A stretch of DNA of 64,000 bases from Cycas panzhihuaensis (Eukaryota > Cycadophyta). Every line of letters starts with the position of its first letter. Within the stretch, counting starts at the first letter, position 1. The notes under the pieces were generated by a model, which saw only the letters and a list, made by a program, of their open reading frames with translations, had not been told where the DNA came from and did not search any database. The stretch spans positions 5,394,001-5,458,000 of the forward strand of contig CM041465.1 of assembly GCA_023213395.1 (NCBI GenBank), written 5' to 3'. Position numbers and translations under genes: made by a program. Shown here piece by piece: positions 11,596 through 23,210 of the stretch.

Positions 11596-13087
11596 AAACC
11601 TTAAAGGTAGTTAATGATAGCTAATTAACAAGGAAGGATACTAAGAGGAGGATGTGCAGATTATAAGAAATTTTATTTGAGGTAATACAAGCACAAGATT
11701 TAGATTTTAAAATAATGTCAAGACCAATCGAATTCAAACTATTTCAAGGCTTAAATATGACAATCAAGATACACCTCAAATAAATAATGCCCTTGACAAT
11801 AATGCTTAAAGAAAAGTGGAATGCTGACACTTAATATAATGGTTTGAATTATATCAAATGAATGAGTTATATTAAAGGCTCACAAATCATAAAACAAAAA
11901 TATGAAAGATTAGGGTCGACGCGAACATGGAGTGAATATATCAAAGTGATGTTGTAATAACAATTGACACACATATTAGTTCAATACCAAACATGAGAGA
12001 AAATGTGACTTGCAAGTGACAATATAAGTCACACCGAATACTGAAGTATAGTTATGAGAAATGAGCAGCTGCAAATATCAAATTAACGGTGGAGTGATGG
12101 CTATAACACAATACATTAATGGAGAACGTGATCCAAATTATTACGGTACTGCTAGACTCAAAAACATGGGCATGCACAGGTTCCACAATGATGCAAAGAC
12201 TAAATGCTTTAAAAACCCCAACGACAGACTCTCCCAAGTTACAATAATATGCTAAAGGAAGGTGAAGCCAAAACAATGATTTCCTTTGGAACGTAGTATC
12301 AAAGACAGAGATGCACTAAAATTGGTTAATAATTGGCTCGATAGCTGTGAAATATCTAATTTGCCTAAGCATGATAGAGGTGATGATGAGAAGTCCATGT
12401 GGAACCTGATTTCAAGAACACATAATGCTTTGATATTTTGTTCACGAATTTCTAGTTTTTAAAGCTTGTTGTCCATGGGGTTGGTCTGCAATTATTATTT
12501 GTTTACAGAACATAAGAAAGACGTGCAAAGGTTTTTATAAAGGCCTCAAATATATAGCAATGTGGATGTAAATACACTGGATATACAACAACGCAAGGAT
12601 CATAGATATCATACAAATTGGTGGCTAAAACAAGATGACGATAGATAGGTCTACGTAAATTGAATCACAAAGATGTAAGTTTAGACAGAAGAAGATTAGT
12701 GAAGGTACTTTGAGGTGCAACCAGGATTCAACAGTAGTAGAAAATAGTGATTCAAAATATAGTGACAACTAATAACTAGATTAAAAATGTACAGGTATTT
12801 ATTATTGTTACAAGAAGAAGCAACTGGCTCAATACACCAGACAACTAATAGACTTTAGATAATTTCAGCATATAAGCAAATAATTATGGAGTCACAATAA
12901 AAGGAAATAAAATAAAAATGAGAAATAAATTAAGGGTAAATAAAATAAGGTACCTTGATAGGGTAGGAGCAGAGAAACTGTAGCAGAAGCAACAGAGCTC
13001 AACCTCAATGTATAAATACCTCCTTCAATCAAATTCTGAATGCAATACTATAGAAGAATGAATACTTTGAACCTTACTTTGATACCA

Positions 13088-13306
13088 TGTAGGAATTTGT
13101 ACCTCAATCAACCAACGAAAACTCCAGGATTGTAAACGGTATCGTGAGATACCTTCTCTTTGATTGAACCAAAATATAAAATACAAAGTGTTTAAATACT
13201 CATAAATTCATGAGTATAAAGTAAGCTGATCACTAATAATATTGTAAAGACATGAACCTTGTAAGCCAACCACTACAAATGTGTATTACAAGTTATTTTT
13301 CTAACA
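13088..13306 (-). mobile_element. Copia A 5' LTR
   Basis: It starts TGTAGGAA and ends TTCTAACA on the plus strand. The adjoining CTTTGATACCA (13077-13087) is the PBS read in reverse, with one transition from the canonical form. GAAGG at 13307-13311 is the right copy of the target-site duplication. Confidence 0.92.
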
Positions 13307-13311
13307 GAAGG

Positions 13312-13686
13312 AAAATAAAAGATGGAGGATAGGGCATAACATAAACACATAATCAATACATTATTGCATAATAAGATAATCCTTTGTATTCAATCCATTG
13401 TTTGAGAGAGTGCATTACAAATGTCCAAAAGTAGGCAGTGTCTAAAAATAATAGGGTTGCACACCCCTCCAAATATATAGTTTGGGGGAGGAGAGAAACT
13501 TCTCAACCCCTAAAATTCAAACAATAGTAAAATATAACTTAACTTAACTCAAATTAAATCAAATCAACTTAACCTTACCTTATACTTACCTTCACATGTA
13601 AGCACCCACATGTGTAAATTAGTGAGAGTGAGGTGTGCACTCCTGGTTGAAAGGTGGGAGTGGGGTAATGATCATTAACCCCAACA
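13312..13686 (-). mobile_element. Main part of element D LTR
   Basis: Together with 7287-7292 this makes a 381-bp LTR interrupted by copia A. On the minus strand it begins TGTTGGGGTTAATG and ends CCTTCA, followed by two bases and the PBS array. Its start and several internal blocks (the GGTAAGT..AAGG region, and TATATATTT followed by GGGG) resemble the LTR of element E at 15834-16195. D and E are therefore diverged members of one family in opposite orientation. The internal region of D would lie left of 7181. Confidence 0.75.
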
Positions 13687-14272
13687 TTCTAAAGGCTAGA
13701 AAAATTTTGGTAGAATTTTCTCTTATTAAATGGACAAAAAGAGGGGAAAGAAATGAAGAATAAGATAGCATAAATAGCTATCAAAAGATTGGAATCCTTG
13801 GGCCTTACAACTAGTTATATTATGCTTCTAAACTTACAAAAAAGAAAAGGAAAGTAAACAATACTAAATATGCTATGAGAAAAACTTGAAAATATTTCTA
13901 AATTCGCTTTTACAATCTCCTTCACCACATGGATTGTAAGGGAGAAGGAAGTGATGGCTCCATTGCAAGTACAAGTGAGAGATATGAAGGAAATAAGCTT
14001 TGATACCACATGAAAAGAGTAGATCTATACTTCATCTCTATGCACTGAACACAAAGGCAAATATGGGAGTAAGAGAGACTTGAGAGAAAGACAATAGCTC
14101 TCACAAAATGGGGAGGTAAGAATAAGCCTCCTCTATTAAGCTTTTACTTTTATATTAAGAGAGGGAGAATTAGAGTTAGGTGAAATGAAATTACACATAA
14201 TATACAAGAAAGTGTATTTCACTTAAGTGATCCAATTTAAAGTTCACTTAAGACCCTTTTTAGAAATAATCA
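13687..14272 (-). mobile_element. Element F copy 2
   Basis: This is the second copy of the segment at 2990-3603. On the minus strand the putative LTR runs from 14272 to 14011, then two bases, then a PBS with one transition (TGGTATCAAAGC, 14008 to 13997), then about 310 bp of internal sequence. It starts immediately at the outer end of the element D LTR, so D probably inserted at this junction. The 31-bp unit that is triplicated in copy 1 is single here. Confidence 0.6.
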
Positions 14273-15833
14273 ACTAATGTAATGATCTTGTGATATTAAC
14301 CCATTTCAGTATTGTCCCTTTGAACCTACTAGTTTATCCTTTTGAATGGGTGGTTTAAAAGGTATATTCCTCTTTAAAATATATGAATTTTTATACCTAT
14401 ATTTAGATGCCAATACATTGGATGATTCATTATATATATGCTTTAGTTTTTACTCATGTTCTATAAGTAGGGATTTTAAAAGACCAATTATAAGAGTGGG
14501 TAATTTATCAAAAACATCAATGTGATCAAGAAATTCTTATACTAGAGTGGTAGACACCTCAAAATATAGGCTATGATCTATGAATCAGATATAATCTTAC
14601 CTATTGTCATCAATTGATCTTTTATAAATCTTATATTTCTCATGTTTCTAATCAAATGCTTGACATCTTTAAGTTATATAGTTAACTTCATAGGTTCAAG
14701 GCACTCATATCATCCTTGTATTTGTATAGGTTAATCATTGTATCCCACATCTGCTTGGGTATAGTAGCACCTTTGATATTCAGTATGAGGCTCTATTAAT
14801 TGACATACTAAGAAATCCATATGTTATTCACATTTTAGATTTATATTCAATATTAATATCAACATTTGTGTTTAGTTTATTTTTAAAACTAGGGATTTTA
14901 ATTATATATTTTCCCATTACAAAGTGATCAACATATTTCCATAAATCATTTAAATGAAAGAAACTAAAAATATGATGTTACTAAGGAGTGTAATGTTAAA
15001 GATCAAGTAATATTTCTATGACAAAACCCATTATGCATCCTCCATTAGCTATTTTAAACTTAAAAAACTTACAAAAATAACTAGAAAGCAAGTAAAACAA
15101 CACATAAATAAAGTACGAAAGATGTGAAATACTCCAGTCTATATATAAGTAGTTGGTATGTGTGATTTTGCTTCCTTGTTCTACTTATAAGTAGGCAGAA
15201 TGAGTTAAAAAATATTTTTTAAAACTTTTCTTCAAAAATTTATATAAAAATACTACATGTGATTGCTACTAGATTATACATCTCAAAAAGATAAATATTA
15301 TGGTATATGTATATGTCTAAAATAAACTCTTAATTGGTAAAAAAATGGCTTAATACCTTATGATACATATGACTAGGTGTTGATTGGCTAGGGGACCTCT
15401 TATGAGCCTCAAAATTTATTAAATTCACTATAATATGCTCTAAACTTTAGAAAAATAGAAATGATATTTGACCAAAGTCTAATATAACATATTCATAGAG
15501 AATGTTCCCTCTAATGGTAGCCATTTGATTACTCCTCCATAAAAATTAAAGTTTTAATGCTCAAATAGATGTAACTCACCTTGATTTATATTAGGCATAT
15601 TAGTGATCAGTGTTAGTAATAGTATGATGCCCTTCTTTATATATTAATATATGTAAAAAGTCATTGATATGCATGTAAAAAAAAATCGTCCTCATTACAT
15701 AGTGAGTATGTGAGCATTTGGGTGAGTTTATAAGAGGGTTTAAGGTTAAAATTTTGTGATATGGCCTATATCATGATGTTCATTTGTAATGTGAAGGGTG
15801 TGCATGGTTTAACCCTTATTTATTTCCATTCTC
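14273..15833. other. AT-rich sequence without recognisable genes
   Basis: No domain, RNA gene or long repeat is visible on either strand. Short A/T runs are frequent. The right side is the outer flank of the element E LTR. Confidence 0.4.
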
Positions 15834-16195
15834 CATTGGGGTTAATATTCCTCACCTAACTCCTACCATTGGGAACATGTGAAGTGCACACATCTTCATG
15901 GTAAGTTAAGGTAATATTATTTTATTATGTGTTGTTATTATTATAAAGCTTTATCGTTATTTTATATTATTTTGAATTTGGAGGTCAAGGAAGGTTCCCT
16001 CCTTCCTCCAAAGTATATATTTTATGGGGTTCAAAACCCTGTTATTCATAAACACCACCTTCAACAAAGGATTTTTAGGTGTACTATTCGAAGATGGCTT
16101 AATACAATAATCTATTAAATGTGCACTTTCAAGATGTTGAATACTAGTTTGATTTGTATGTTCATTTTCTCTGCTCTATTCTCCATACTCCAACA
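15834..16195 (+). mobile_element. 5' LTR of element E (362 bp)
   Basis: It begins CATTGGGGTTAATATTCC, where the first two bases look like a decayed TG, and ends CTCCAACA. The same start, TGTTGGGATTAATATTCC, reappears after a polypurine tract at 27485, which I take as the 3' LTR of the same element. Two bases separate the LTR end from the first PBS copy at 16198. The LTR is related to that of D. Confidence 0.7.
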
Positions 16196-16296
16196 TTTGG
16201 TATAAAAGCTAGATCTCACCAACATTTGGTATCAGAGTTAGATCTATCCAACATTTGGTATCAAAGCTAGATTTATCCAACATTTGGTATTAGAGC
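16196..16296 (+). repeat. Four-fold tandem PBS array of element E
   Basis: TTTGGTAT followed by MARAGC-like sequence occurs four times, with TGGTAT at 16198, 16227, 16256 and 16285, exactly 29 bp apart. The first three units end in CCAACA, which equals the LTR terminus, so the LTR tip plus PBS was multiplied. The individual PBS copies differ (TGGTATAAAAGC, TGGTATCAGAGT, TGGTATCAAAGC, TGGTATTAGAGC). None is now a perfect complement of initiator Met-tRNA. Confidence 0.78.
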
Positions 16297-16840
16297 AAAC
16301 TTGGTTGTATTTTTGGTTGTACAACTTTTAGATTCTCATACATTTAATGGAAGTGTAACATATGACTGCTTGTTGGACTCCTAGTAGCCTGATCTACTTA
16401 GTAAAGAAAACAACTTGAATTTTCACCTCCTCTGGAAAGAAATATTGCTCTTGGAAGTTATAAATCTCAAGTTTGTATAGAGCATGACTATCCCTATTCA
16501 TATATTTGATATATCATTCAATAATTTATACTCATTTTTATAAATTTATTTATCTCAAATATTGACAATCATTTATTTATATATTCTATATTTTTTATAT
16601 TTTACATTTGATTTTTGTCGATCTTATCTAATATCAAAACCTAATAAAATCCAGTTATATGTACAACTAATCACTGTCTTAGTTTTTTATTCTTGGACAT
16701 TTGCTTGTAGCAAACCCTGGTTGTTTGAAATAAATATTTCTTAATAATTTTTTCTTTTTTGGTATTTGGTTCTGTGGACATGATTTTGGCACACCTTGAA
16801 AGGCTTTCCTTTTCTCAAAAGTCACAAGGTCAAGTCTTTA
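16297..16840 (+). other. Element E leader, left part
   Basis: This sequence lies behind the PBS array and up to the target site of the gypsy insertion. It is AT-rich. No domain is visible. It should be contiguous in origin with 23632 onward. Confidence 0.45.
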
Positions 16841-16845
16841 GAAAC

Positions 16846-17251
16846 TGGGATGCATCTTCTTATAAGTTCTCCTTGAGATAGTAGAAAAATGACAATTACA
16901 ACCACATCATTCTATCTAATAGGGCAAACAAATTAATAGAGCATTTCACAAGAACACAAGAGCACCAAATGATCACCAAAATAGAGAGTACTATAGCACA
17001 ATCTTTATATTAAGTTGACCATCATTTACAATATATGACCCTTATATAGATAAAAGTGGGTCTTTCACATGCAATCCTATTGGTGGCCTAAGTGACCTTA
17101 CATTCTATTAGAAGACATAGCGACCTTGCATATCATTGGCCAACTTATTAGCTCATGCATAAAGTTCCATAATTAACTTTATCTCTTAAACTCCTAATAT
17201 CTCTCCAAATAGTAGTGTTTTACATAACTTAGCGAGATGAGTTATGTAACA
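16846..17251 (-). mobile_element. Chromovirus 3' LTR
   Basis: On the plus strand it runs from TGGGATGC to TTATGTAACA. GGTCCCCTCCC (17252-17262) is the complement of the polypurine tract. It pairs with 23211-23626, which carries a short insertion in the middle. Confidence 0.88.
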
Positions 17252-17252
17252 G

Positions 17253-18678
17253 GTCCCCTCCCTTGAGATGTTGAGTCCTCGAGGCTTGTGAGATGCAGGT
17301 GATTTTTGATAAAATCATTAGATTCCTAAGTTGCTTCGTCTGAGTTGTAACCTACCCATTGTATCAAATATTTTAAAATAAAATGATTCCAGAGACAGTG
17401 TTATTTGCTAATTAGTATACATTCTAGGGGTACGAACAAGGTTTACTTTTCATCTAGAATTGAAAGGGTTATTTGGGGGACATAGGTTTTGCTTAAATAC
17501 TTTCGAAGATATAATACATAAAAAATATTATGGATGTTGGTGGTGGGGGGAAGGTTGAGAACATATGCAACTTCACCAATACATTTAAGGACTTTATAGA
17601 AGCCATAATATCGAGGGCTAAGTTTGTGGTTCTTATGATGTCAAAGGGATTGTCACTTATAAGGTTGGAGATGAAGGAATACAAGATGACCAATATTGAA
17701 AGAGTGATCAAAATGGTGGCGGTCTGCTAATTGTTTCATTCGATTCTGGGCCATGGATGGATTTTATTTAAGGGTGTGGATAATTTGGTCCATATGCTAC
17801 AGTTTTTGTTGTACTACTACCATGCGAAGGTTAGTAGCCAAGGTATGGTGGGATAGCGGGGGATACCTATAGAGAGCCAAAAATAGGGACATTCTAATGG
17901 CTGAATGATGTGAGAAGTTATACCAATACTCAACCAGGGCTAGCCATGATGTCTATTTAGACTACTAGTTAAATACAAAGCAACATAAGTAGGTCTCTAG
18001 AGTATTGTTAAGGACCTTGGATTAGCCATCGGTTTATGGGTGGTATATTAAACTCATATTGAATGATGTTCTTGATACGCAAAATAGCTCATGCCAGAAG
18101 GAGCTAGTGAACTTAGGGTCGCGATCACATATGATAGTAGATGGAAAATCATGCAAATGAAATATTATCTAGAGATAAATATTAGCCATAAATGGAGCCT
18201 TATAGGTTCTGTGGATAGGTAATAAGTAGGTATATTTTATCAACCTATCCATGCCTACTAAAATAGAGTCAGATTCGATAGATATTAGTAAGTCCATTAT
18301 AAAGTCCATGGCAAAATCTTACCATTGACCTTGTGGGATGTGTAATGGTTGAAAGAGGCTTAGTTGAGGTTTTGTATTAGCTTTGTTACATTGGCATGTA
18401 TCATATTTAGAGATAAAGGTAACGATGATATATTTTATTTCTGGCCAATAGAAGTCAAAACGTATCCTATGATAAGTTTTATTAAAACCAGAATGACCAC
18501 CAAGAGGGGAAGAGTGATATTCTAATAAAATTTGTGAAATAAAAGTTGAGTGGGGGTGTATAAATATGTAATTTTAGTATAATAAAAGATTATTATAGAT
18601 GGATCAATCCTTATGAGTGTGGATCTTATCAATCCAGTATGAGAAATCTGGTTGGGATTGCTTAGTTGTGGCTAAGTC
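17253..18678 (-). pseudogene. Chromovirus integrase with C-terminal chromodomain
   Basis: Reading the minus strand from 18430 leftward one finds the zinc-domain tail with CQCNK, then the core with DFIMDLL, the second acidic motif CDRDPKFTSSFW, the YHP.TDGQSKVLNNTLE motif with the third acidic residue, and a long C-terminal part. The protein ends with a chromodomain-like segment, YLIQWVGYNSDEAT, a stop, then ES (17320-17400). In chromoviruses this module binds histone marks or heterochromatin and directs integration. The TGG for the conserved Trp after EAT is now TAG. Numerous other stops are present. The coding sequence runs nearly into the polypurine tract, as usual. Confidence 0.8.
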
Positions 18679-20160
18679 CTATATACATATCAGTTGTGGG
18701 AAAGAAATGTCATAAATGGTGGGATCCTTAGTGTGATAGATGTTATCGTCAAGTGTAGGGGAAGGTATCTTCGAGAGAGCATCTACCACAATGTTATCTT
18801 TCCCCTTTTTATATGTGATTGTAAAGTTAAAAACTTGTAGGTGGTCGACCCATTTAGCTTGCTCTTCCAAGAGGACCGATTGATCTAGTAAGCGGCGAAG
18901 GCTATGGTGATTAGCGAGGATAGGAAATTTAGAACCAAGTAGATACTGCCACCATTTATCAATAGCATGGAGGATGGACTGCATTTCATTTTGATAAGTT
19001 GATAGTCTACACTCATAATCTTTGAGTTTGAGACTTTCAAAGGTGATAGGGTGGAAGTCCTACATTAAGATTGCACACAATCTAAACCTAGAGGCATTGT
19101 ATTCTAATTGGAAAGGTTGAGTAAAGTTAGGAGAGGCCAAAACTGGGGTGGTTGTCATGACCTCCTTTAGATGGAGGAAGGCCTCATTAGCTGAGGGAGA
19201 CCATTGGAAGGAATCCTTTTGAAGTAAGTGGGTTAAGGGGGTGGTTAGTATGGCATAATTTTGAACAAACTAATAATAAAATCTGGTCAGCCCTAGGAAA
19301 GCCCATAATTGGGTTAACATTTTTGGGGTTAGCCAATTGGTAATGATAAAGATTTTATCAGGATCCACCCAATCCCCTACAAAGGATATAATATGACCAA
19401 GGTATTGTAGTTCAGATTTCCTAAACTCACATTTAGAGAGTTTAGCATACAGTTTATTCTCAGCTAGGATTTGAAGTACTATTTCTAAATGCAAGATGTG
19501 AGTAGGCATGTTTGAGCTCTAAATAAGAATATCATTGAGGAAGATGATGACAAATTTTTGCAGGTATGAGGAAAAGATCTTGTTCATGAGGGCCTAAAAG
19601 ATAGCTAGAGTATTACATAGGCTAAAGGGCATGCCCTAAAATTGAAAGTGGCCATTGTGGGTTTAGAAAGTTGTTTTATATCGATCCTCTAGGAAGATAG
19701 GGATTTCGTAATATCTTGACTATAACTCAAGCTTGGTAAAAATTGCAACACCATGGATCTCATCTAACATATCATCGATTCACGACATGTGGAACTTATT
19801 TTTTATGGTAATTTTATTGAGCACATGGAAGTCAATGCAAAGTAAAAAATAGCCATCCTTTGATGGGTGCTACATACAGGCTCTTACTAGGTTAGATGAT
19901 GCCCATGTCTAGTAATTCCCTTGTGATTTTTTGATTTTATTTTTTTAAAAATAGGAGTTCTTATATGGTCTAAGGCTAATTGGGTCGTATGAGTTTTGTA
20001 ACTCAATAATGTGATAATAACCTCGATCAGGCAGGGGGCTGGCAAGTAACGAAGCAAATACAAATTGGTATTGGTCTAATACTTACTAGATATCAAGGTG
20101 AATACCTGAAGAGACCTGTATATGGTTGAGATGAACGATGTATTGTATATTACCATTATG
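18679..20160 (-). pseudogene. Chromovirus reverse transcriptase and RNase H
   Basis: From about 19830 leftward the minus strand shows the RT block IDDMLDEIHGVAIFTKLEL, then a THNGHFQF block, GMPFSLCN, and FVIIFLNDILI. The usual FDD is Leu-Asn-Asp, so one catalytic Asp is lost. The thumb and connection follow with LYAKLSKCEF..ELQYLGHIIS and VDPDKI (19509-19270). RNase H (18984-18679) has KWWQYLLGSKFPI.ANHHSLRRLL and ends ITYKKGKDNIVVDALSK, the gypsy RNase H signature. Stops lie between these blocks. The enzyme would make cDNA from the element RNA. Confidence 0.85.
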
Positions 20161-20301
20161 TTGTTAGTGCATTTGGGCATATGAGATTACTTTGTTTGAG
20201 GGGGCTTACAGCCCATAAAGTTTATGTAAGCGGCCTATGTGATCTTTAAACATAATGAATGGGGCCATGGGTGAGTTATTGGTGCTATAAGTTCCTAGAG
20301 T

Positions 20302-20575
20302 CTAGAGCCATTGTATGCCAAGAATTGCATTTGACCCACCTATAAACATGGCATAAAAATTAGAGACAAGGGTATATGAGCTAATGTGAACTTTGAGGTT
20401 TTTTATTATTCCTATACAATAAAGGGTGTGATAACTAGGTAAGGAGTAGGTAAAGCCTATTTTAGGTTCTATGTAAAGATTCAACTGTCAAGTAATAGAG
20501 ATATCGATGAAATTTAGTGACGTGCCATCATTGATCAAAATAGTAATTGGGGTTTTTTAAAGTATTCCTTTGACT
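20302..20575 (-). pseudogene. Chromovirus retropepsin
   Basis: The minus strand around 20545 reads ILINDGTSLNF, the gypsy protease active-site region. The position that is normally Ile-Asp-Ser/Thr-Gly is Asn-Asp-Gly. About 60 residues later the flap-side motif GGSNAILGIQWL (ending at 20302) is intact. This protease would release Gag, RT and integrase from the polyprotein. The two motifs are in different open segments, separated by a stop near 20485. Confidence 0.7.
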
Positions 20576-21792
20576 TGAAGTAGTTGAAGGCATGCAGTGG
20601 AGGTAACAACTGATAAGGAAACTTTAGGTTTGGGATTTAGAGGCAACTCATTAGTAGGGTGGTCTTGGGATTCATCATCATAGTCATACTTGGTCTCAGG
20701 GTCATCCTCTAAAGATTAGTTAGCGTCAATTATGAAGACCATCTTCCTAGCTTTGCAGATTCTACCATGACTAGAGGTCCATTTTTCATAATATTGCATA
20801 CATAAACTAGCTTCCTGATGACATTGTGCCTCTGTTGGAGTGATGTGCATGGACTTTGAAGATGGCTCCTTAGTGTGCTACTTGAGATATGAAGATGGCA
20901 TGTCATCTAGTCATGGGCACAATTGTTGATAGTTAATTAGACGCGGTCTTTGGGACTAAGCGGTATCAGCTTGTCAGGATTGTGAAAACCAGGTGGAGTC
21001 TCGTCTGAATGGAGGAGGCTTTTCTATGGCAAGCTTTGTTTCTACTGCTTTATCCATGTTAATTTCATCTTTTAGAGTAAATAGGGAGATCGTCTTTAGG
21101 CACATTTGGATGTGTTTTTTAAGCACAGATACATATATATCTATCTCTGTTTATTTTTCAAGTTGCTGATCAACTTGATTACATAGAGATTAGAACTCAT
21201 CAGTGCATACTTCAATATAGGAGACTTGTTCCAACTATGTCAGTTATATGAAAAATAATCAGTTCCAAGTGTCTTCATATTACTTGAAAAAATAGGTAGA
21301 GAAGTGTGCCCAAGACTAGCTAGGAGGGTACTCCCACTTCCATCATCAGAACTAATGATGTGCCTTCCCATATAAGTGAATGGAGGCAAATTTAATTTGT
21401 TTATTTACTGATATTAGGTCAAGTGTAAAGTAGGAATCTAGTTTAGTAATCCAACTTCATGCACTGTCCTTATTAAGATCTAGATCAAATGTAGGTATGC
21501 TGATCTTATGATGAAATGATTGCTGCTGACATAGAGGCGAAGGCATGATTTGGTGCTATGTGGGGCTAACTGGCAATAGAGGAGAGAAGTTGTTCAATCT
21601 CTCAAGTACCTATTGGACATTAGCATGCGATGCTAGGTTTGACAAGTTTGTGTGAAATTCTATCCATATGGTAGCTGCTTCATTTTTAACCTCCTCGTAC
21701 ATATGGTCTAAATCTTACTTGATTTTTTCTTGAATGTTAGTGACTTGGGTCTCGAGTACCAAGATTTTGTCATTGTTGCTTTGAGGAGCCAT
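20576..21792 (-). pseudogene. Chromovirus gag
   Basis: Translation starts at an ATG at 21790-21792 (MAPQSNNDKILVLETQ). A coiled-coil-like N-terminus is followed by KISIPTFDLDLNKDSA.SWITKLDSYF and a SIHLYGKAHHWF-like block, which corresponds to the gypsy capsid core (I-P-x-F-D-G ... W ... Y-F). Many TAG/TGA codons interrupt it. The C-terminal third contains basic segments, but no clean zinc knuckle could be read. The protein would assemble the virus-like particle. Confidence 0.7.
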
Positions 21793-22266
21793 GGAGAAAT
21801 AATGTAAAGAGGTGGGAATAGGTAGAAAGAAGGGGGATGAACGAAGTGGGAAAGATCAAGAAAGAACGAGATGTAAGAATTAAAGAGTTGTTAAGGGGAA
21901 GAGAAGGGGGCAAATAGGGGGATTGTGGGATGTCTATAGCCTATTGACCCAAAAAATTTACATAAGTAAGGTATCAAGTTCTCTCAAATAAGTGTAAAAA
22001 GCTCATTCATATGGGATATATAAGGTGTAAGGGGGGGTTGGGGGTGGTGGGGCCCATTGCTGACTAGGTACTGAAAAATGTGAAAATTACTGGTATGTAC
22101 CAACCTAGTGCAAACTGACCAATATGATTTGCTGATCAAAACAAGGTATATAGTTGTAAGGGTAAATTTCTTTTGTTATAAACTTACACCGTAAAGCGTG
22201 ACTAAGTGGAGTTTTTTTTTTTTTTTTTAGTTCTTCTCTTTTCTTACTTTTGTTTTCTCCTTTTTA

Positions 22267-22267
<1 letters not shown>

Positions 22268-22338
<71 letters not shown>
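22268..22338. repeat. (CT)n microsatellite
   Basis: About 35 uninterrupted CT dinucleotides follow a T-rich segment. This is the only long CT/GA array of the window. It lies within the gypsy leader. Confidence 0.97.
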
Positions 22339-22341
<3 letters not shown>

Positions 22342-22414
22342 CTTTCATTTTTTCCCCCTTTTCTGTGGCAAGTTTGACTATGCTGACAGATTCTGAGTTC
22401 AGGTAGTAAGAGGA

Positions 22415-22530
22415 TTTTTTTTTTTTTTTTTTCAAAATGTGAGGTGACTTGCGGTTTGAATCTAGGAGTGGAATGTGTATATTAGAGTATCTTACCAACC
22501 ACTAAACAATGTATGATTCATCTTATAGGC
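22415..22530 (-). mobile_element. Possible tRNA-derived SINE remnant
   Basis: Read on the minus strand, an A-box-like TAGTGGTTGGTAAG (22504 to 22491) is followed after about 30 bases by a B-box-like GATTCAAACC (22461 to 22452, one base from the GWTCRANNC consensus), then 19 bases and a run of 18 A (plus-strand T at 22415-22432). This is the layout of a tRNA-related SINE. A second A-box-like TAGTGCAGTGG lies upstream at about 22590. No target-site duplication was found, so the 5' boundary is open. Confidence 0.35.
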
Positions 22531-23210
22531 TTGCCAATAGACTATAAAAGTTCAGGGTAAGTCGCTTCATGGCACTAATTGCTAACCACTGCACTATAAG
22601 ACTTCAACAGTTGATAGTTTGCCTATGCTAGGAAGGAAGTGGGACCTAAATAGGTCTTCCTATATACCTGAAGGTATGTGGAGGCACACTTCCATAGTCG
22701 GGTTCTATCTAGGGCTTGTTTTTGGAGTGTTATCTCTAGTCCTTCATGCAAAAGACATAAGAGCCACGATGCACTTAGCCAGAATAACAGACTCCTATGA
22801 TATTTAAAGACCCCCAGTACATGGTCTCTACCTAACTACTTGGGTAGCTACCCAAGGGTGTTATCTACCCAAGAAAGAGAGGGGGGGAGAGAGACAGGGT
22901 AGCCACCCAATAAAGTTATCTACCTTTGAGATATAATTCAATGCAAAAATTGAAATACATAAATGAAATTAAAACTAGATGAAAAATAAAAAGATAAAGT
23001 ACTGATGTTACCTAAGGGAAACGATTCCCCTTATCTCCTGACTCTTAGACCGTCTTAGTACTATTCCTCAATCTCTATGGAGAGAGTACTAAGTGAAGGT
23101 CTTTCCTCGATCTCTATTAGGATAGAGAGAGTACTCAATCTGATAGGGAAAAAAAAAATTTTGATTTTCTATGTAGCTTCCCATGATTTTAATGTGACTC
23201 TGATACCGCT

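Larger units (their letters stand above)
7293..13306 (-). mobile_element. Copia A: full-length Ty1/copia retrotransposon, inactive
   Basis: This 6014-bp element is bounded by two 219-bp LTRs (7293-7511 and 13088-13306) and by a perfect 5-bp target-site duplication GAAGG (7288-7292, 13307-13311). The order on the minus strand is LTR, PBS (TGGTATCAAAG, 13087 to 13077), leader, gag, protease, integrase, RT, RNase H, PPT and LTR, the copia order. The LTRs differ at about 23 of 219 positions by my count, nearly all transitions, so the insertion is old. Multiple stops and frameshifts make it non-autonomous. It landed in the LTR of the older element D. Confidence 0.92.
21793..23205 (-). other. Chromovirus leader with (CT)n tract
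   Basis: This is the long untranslated stretch between PBS and gag. It contains T18 at 22211-22228, a pure (CT)n array at 22268-22338, a possible SINE remnant at 22415-22530 and two purine-rich tracts. The length (1.4 kb) suggests that smaller insertions have accumulated. No protein domain is visible. Confidence 0.5.

Noticed and set aside
22206-22406. Frame coding for a hydrophobic Phe/Leu/Ser segment
   Set aside because: It is produced by poly(T) and (CT)n and has no independent support.
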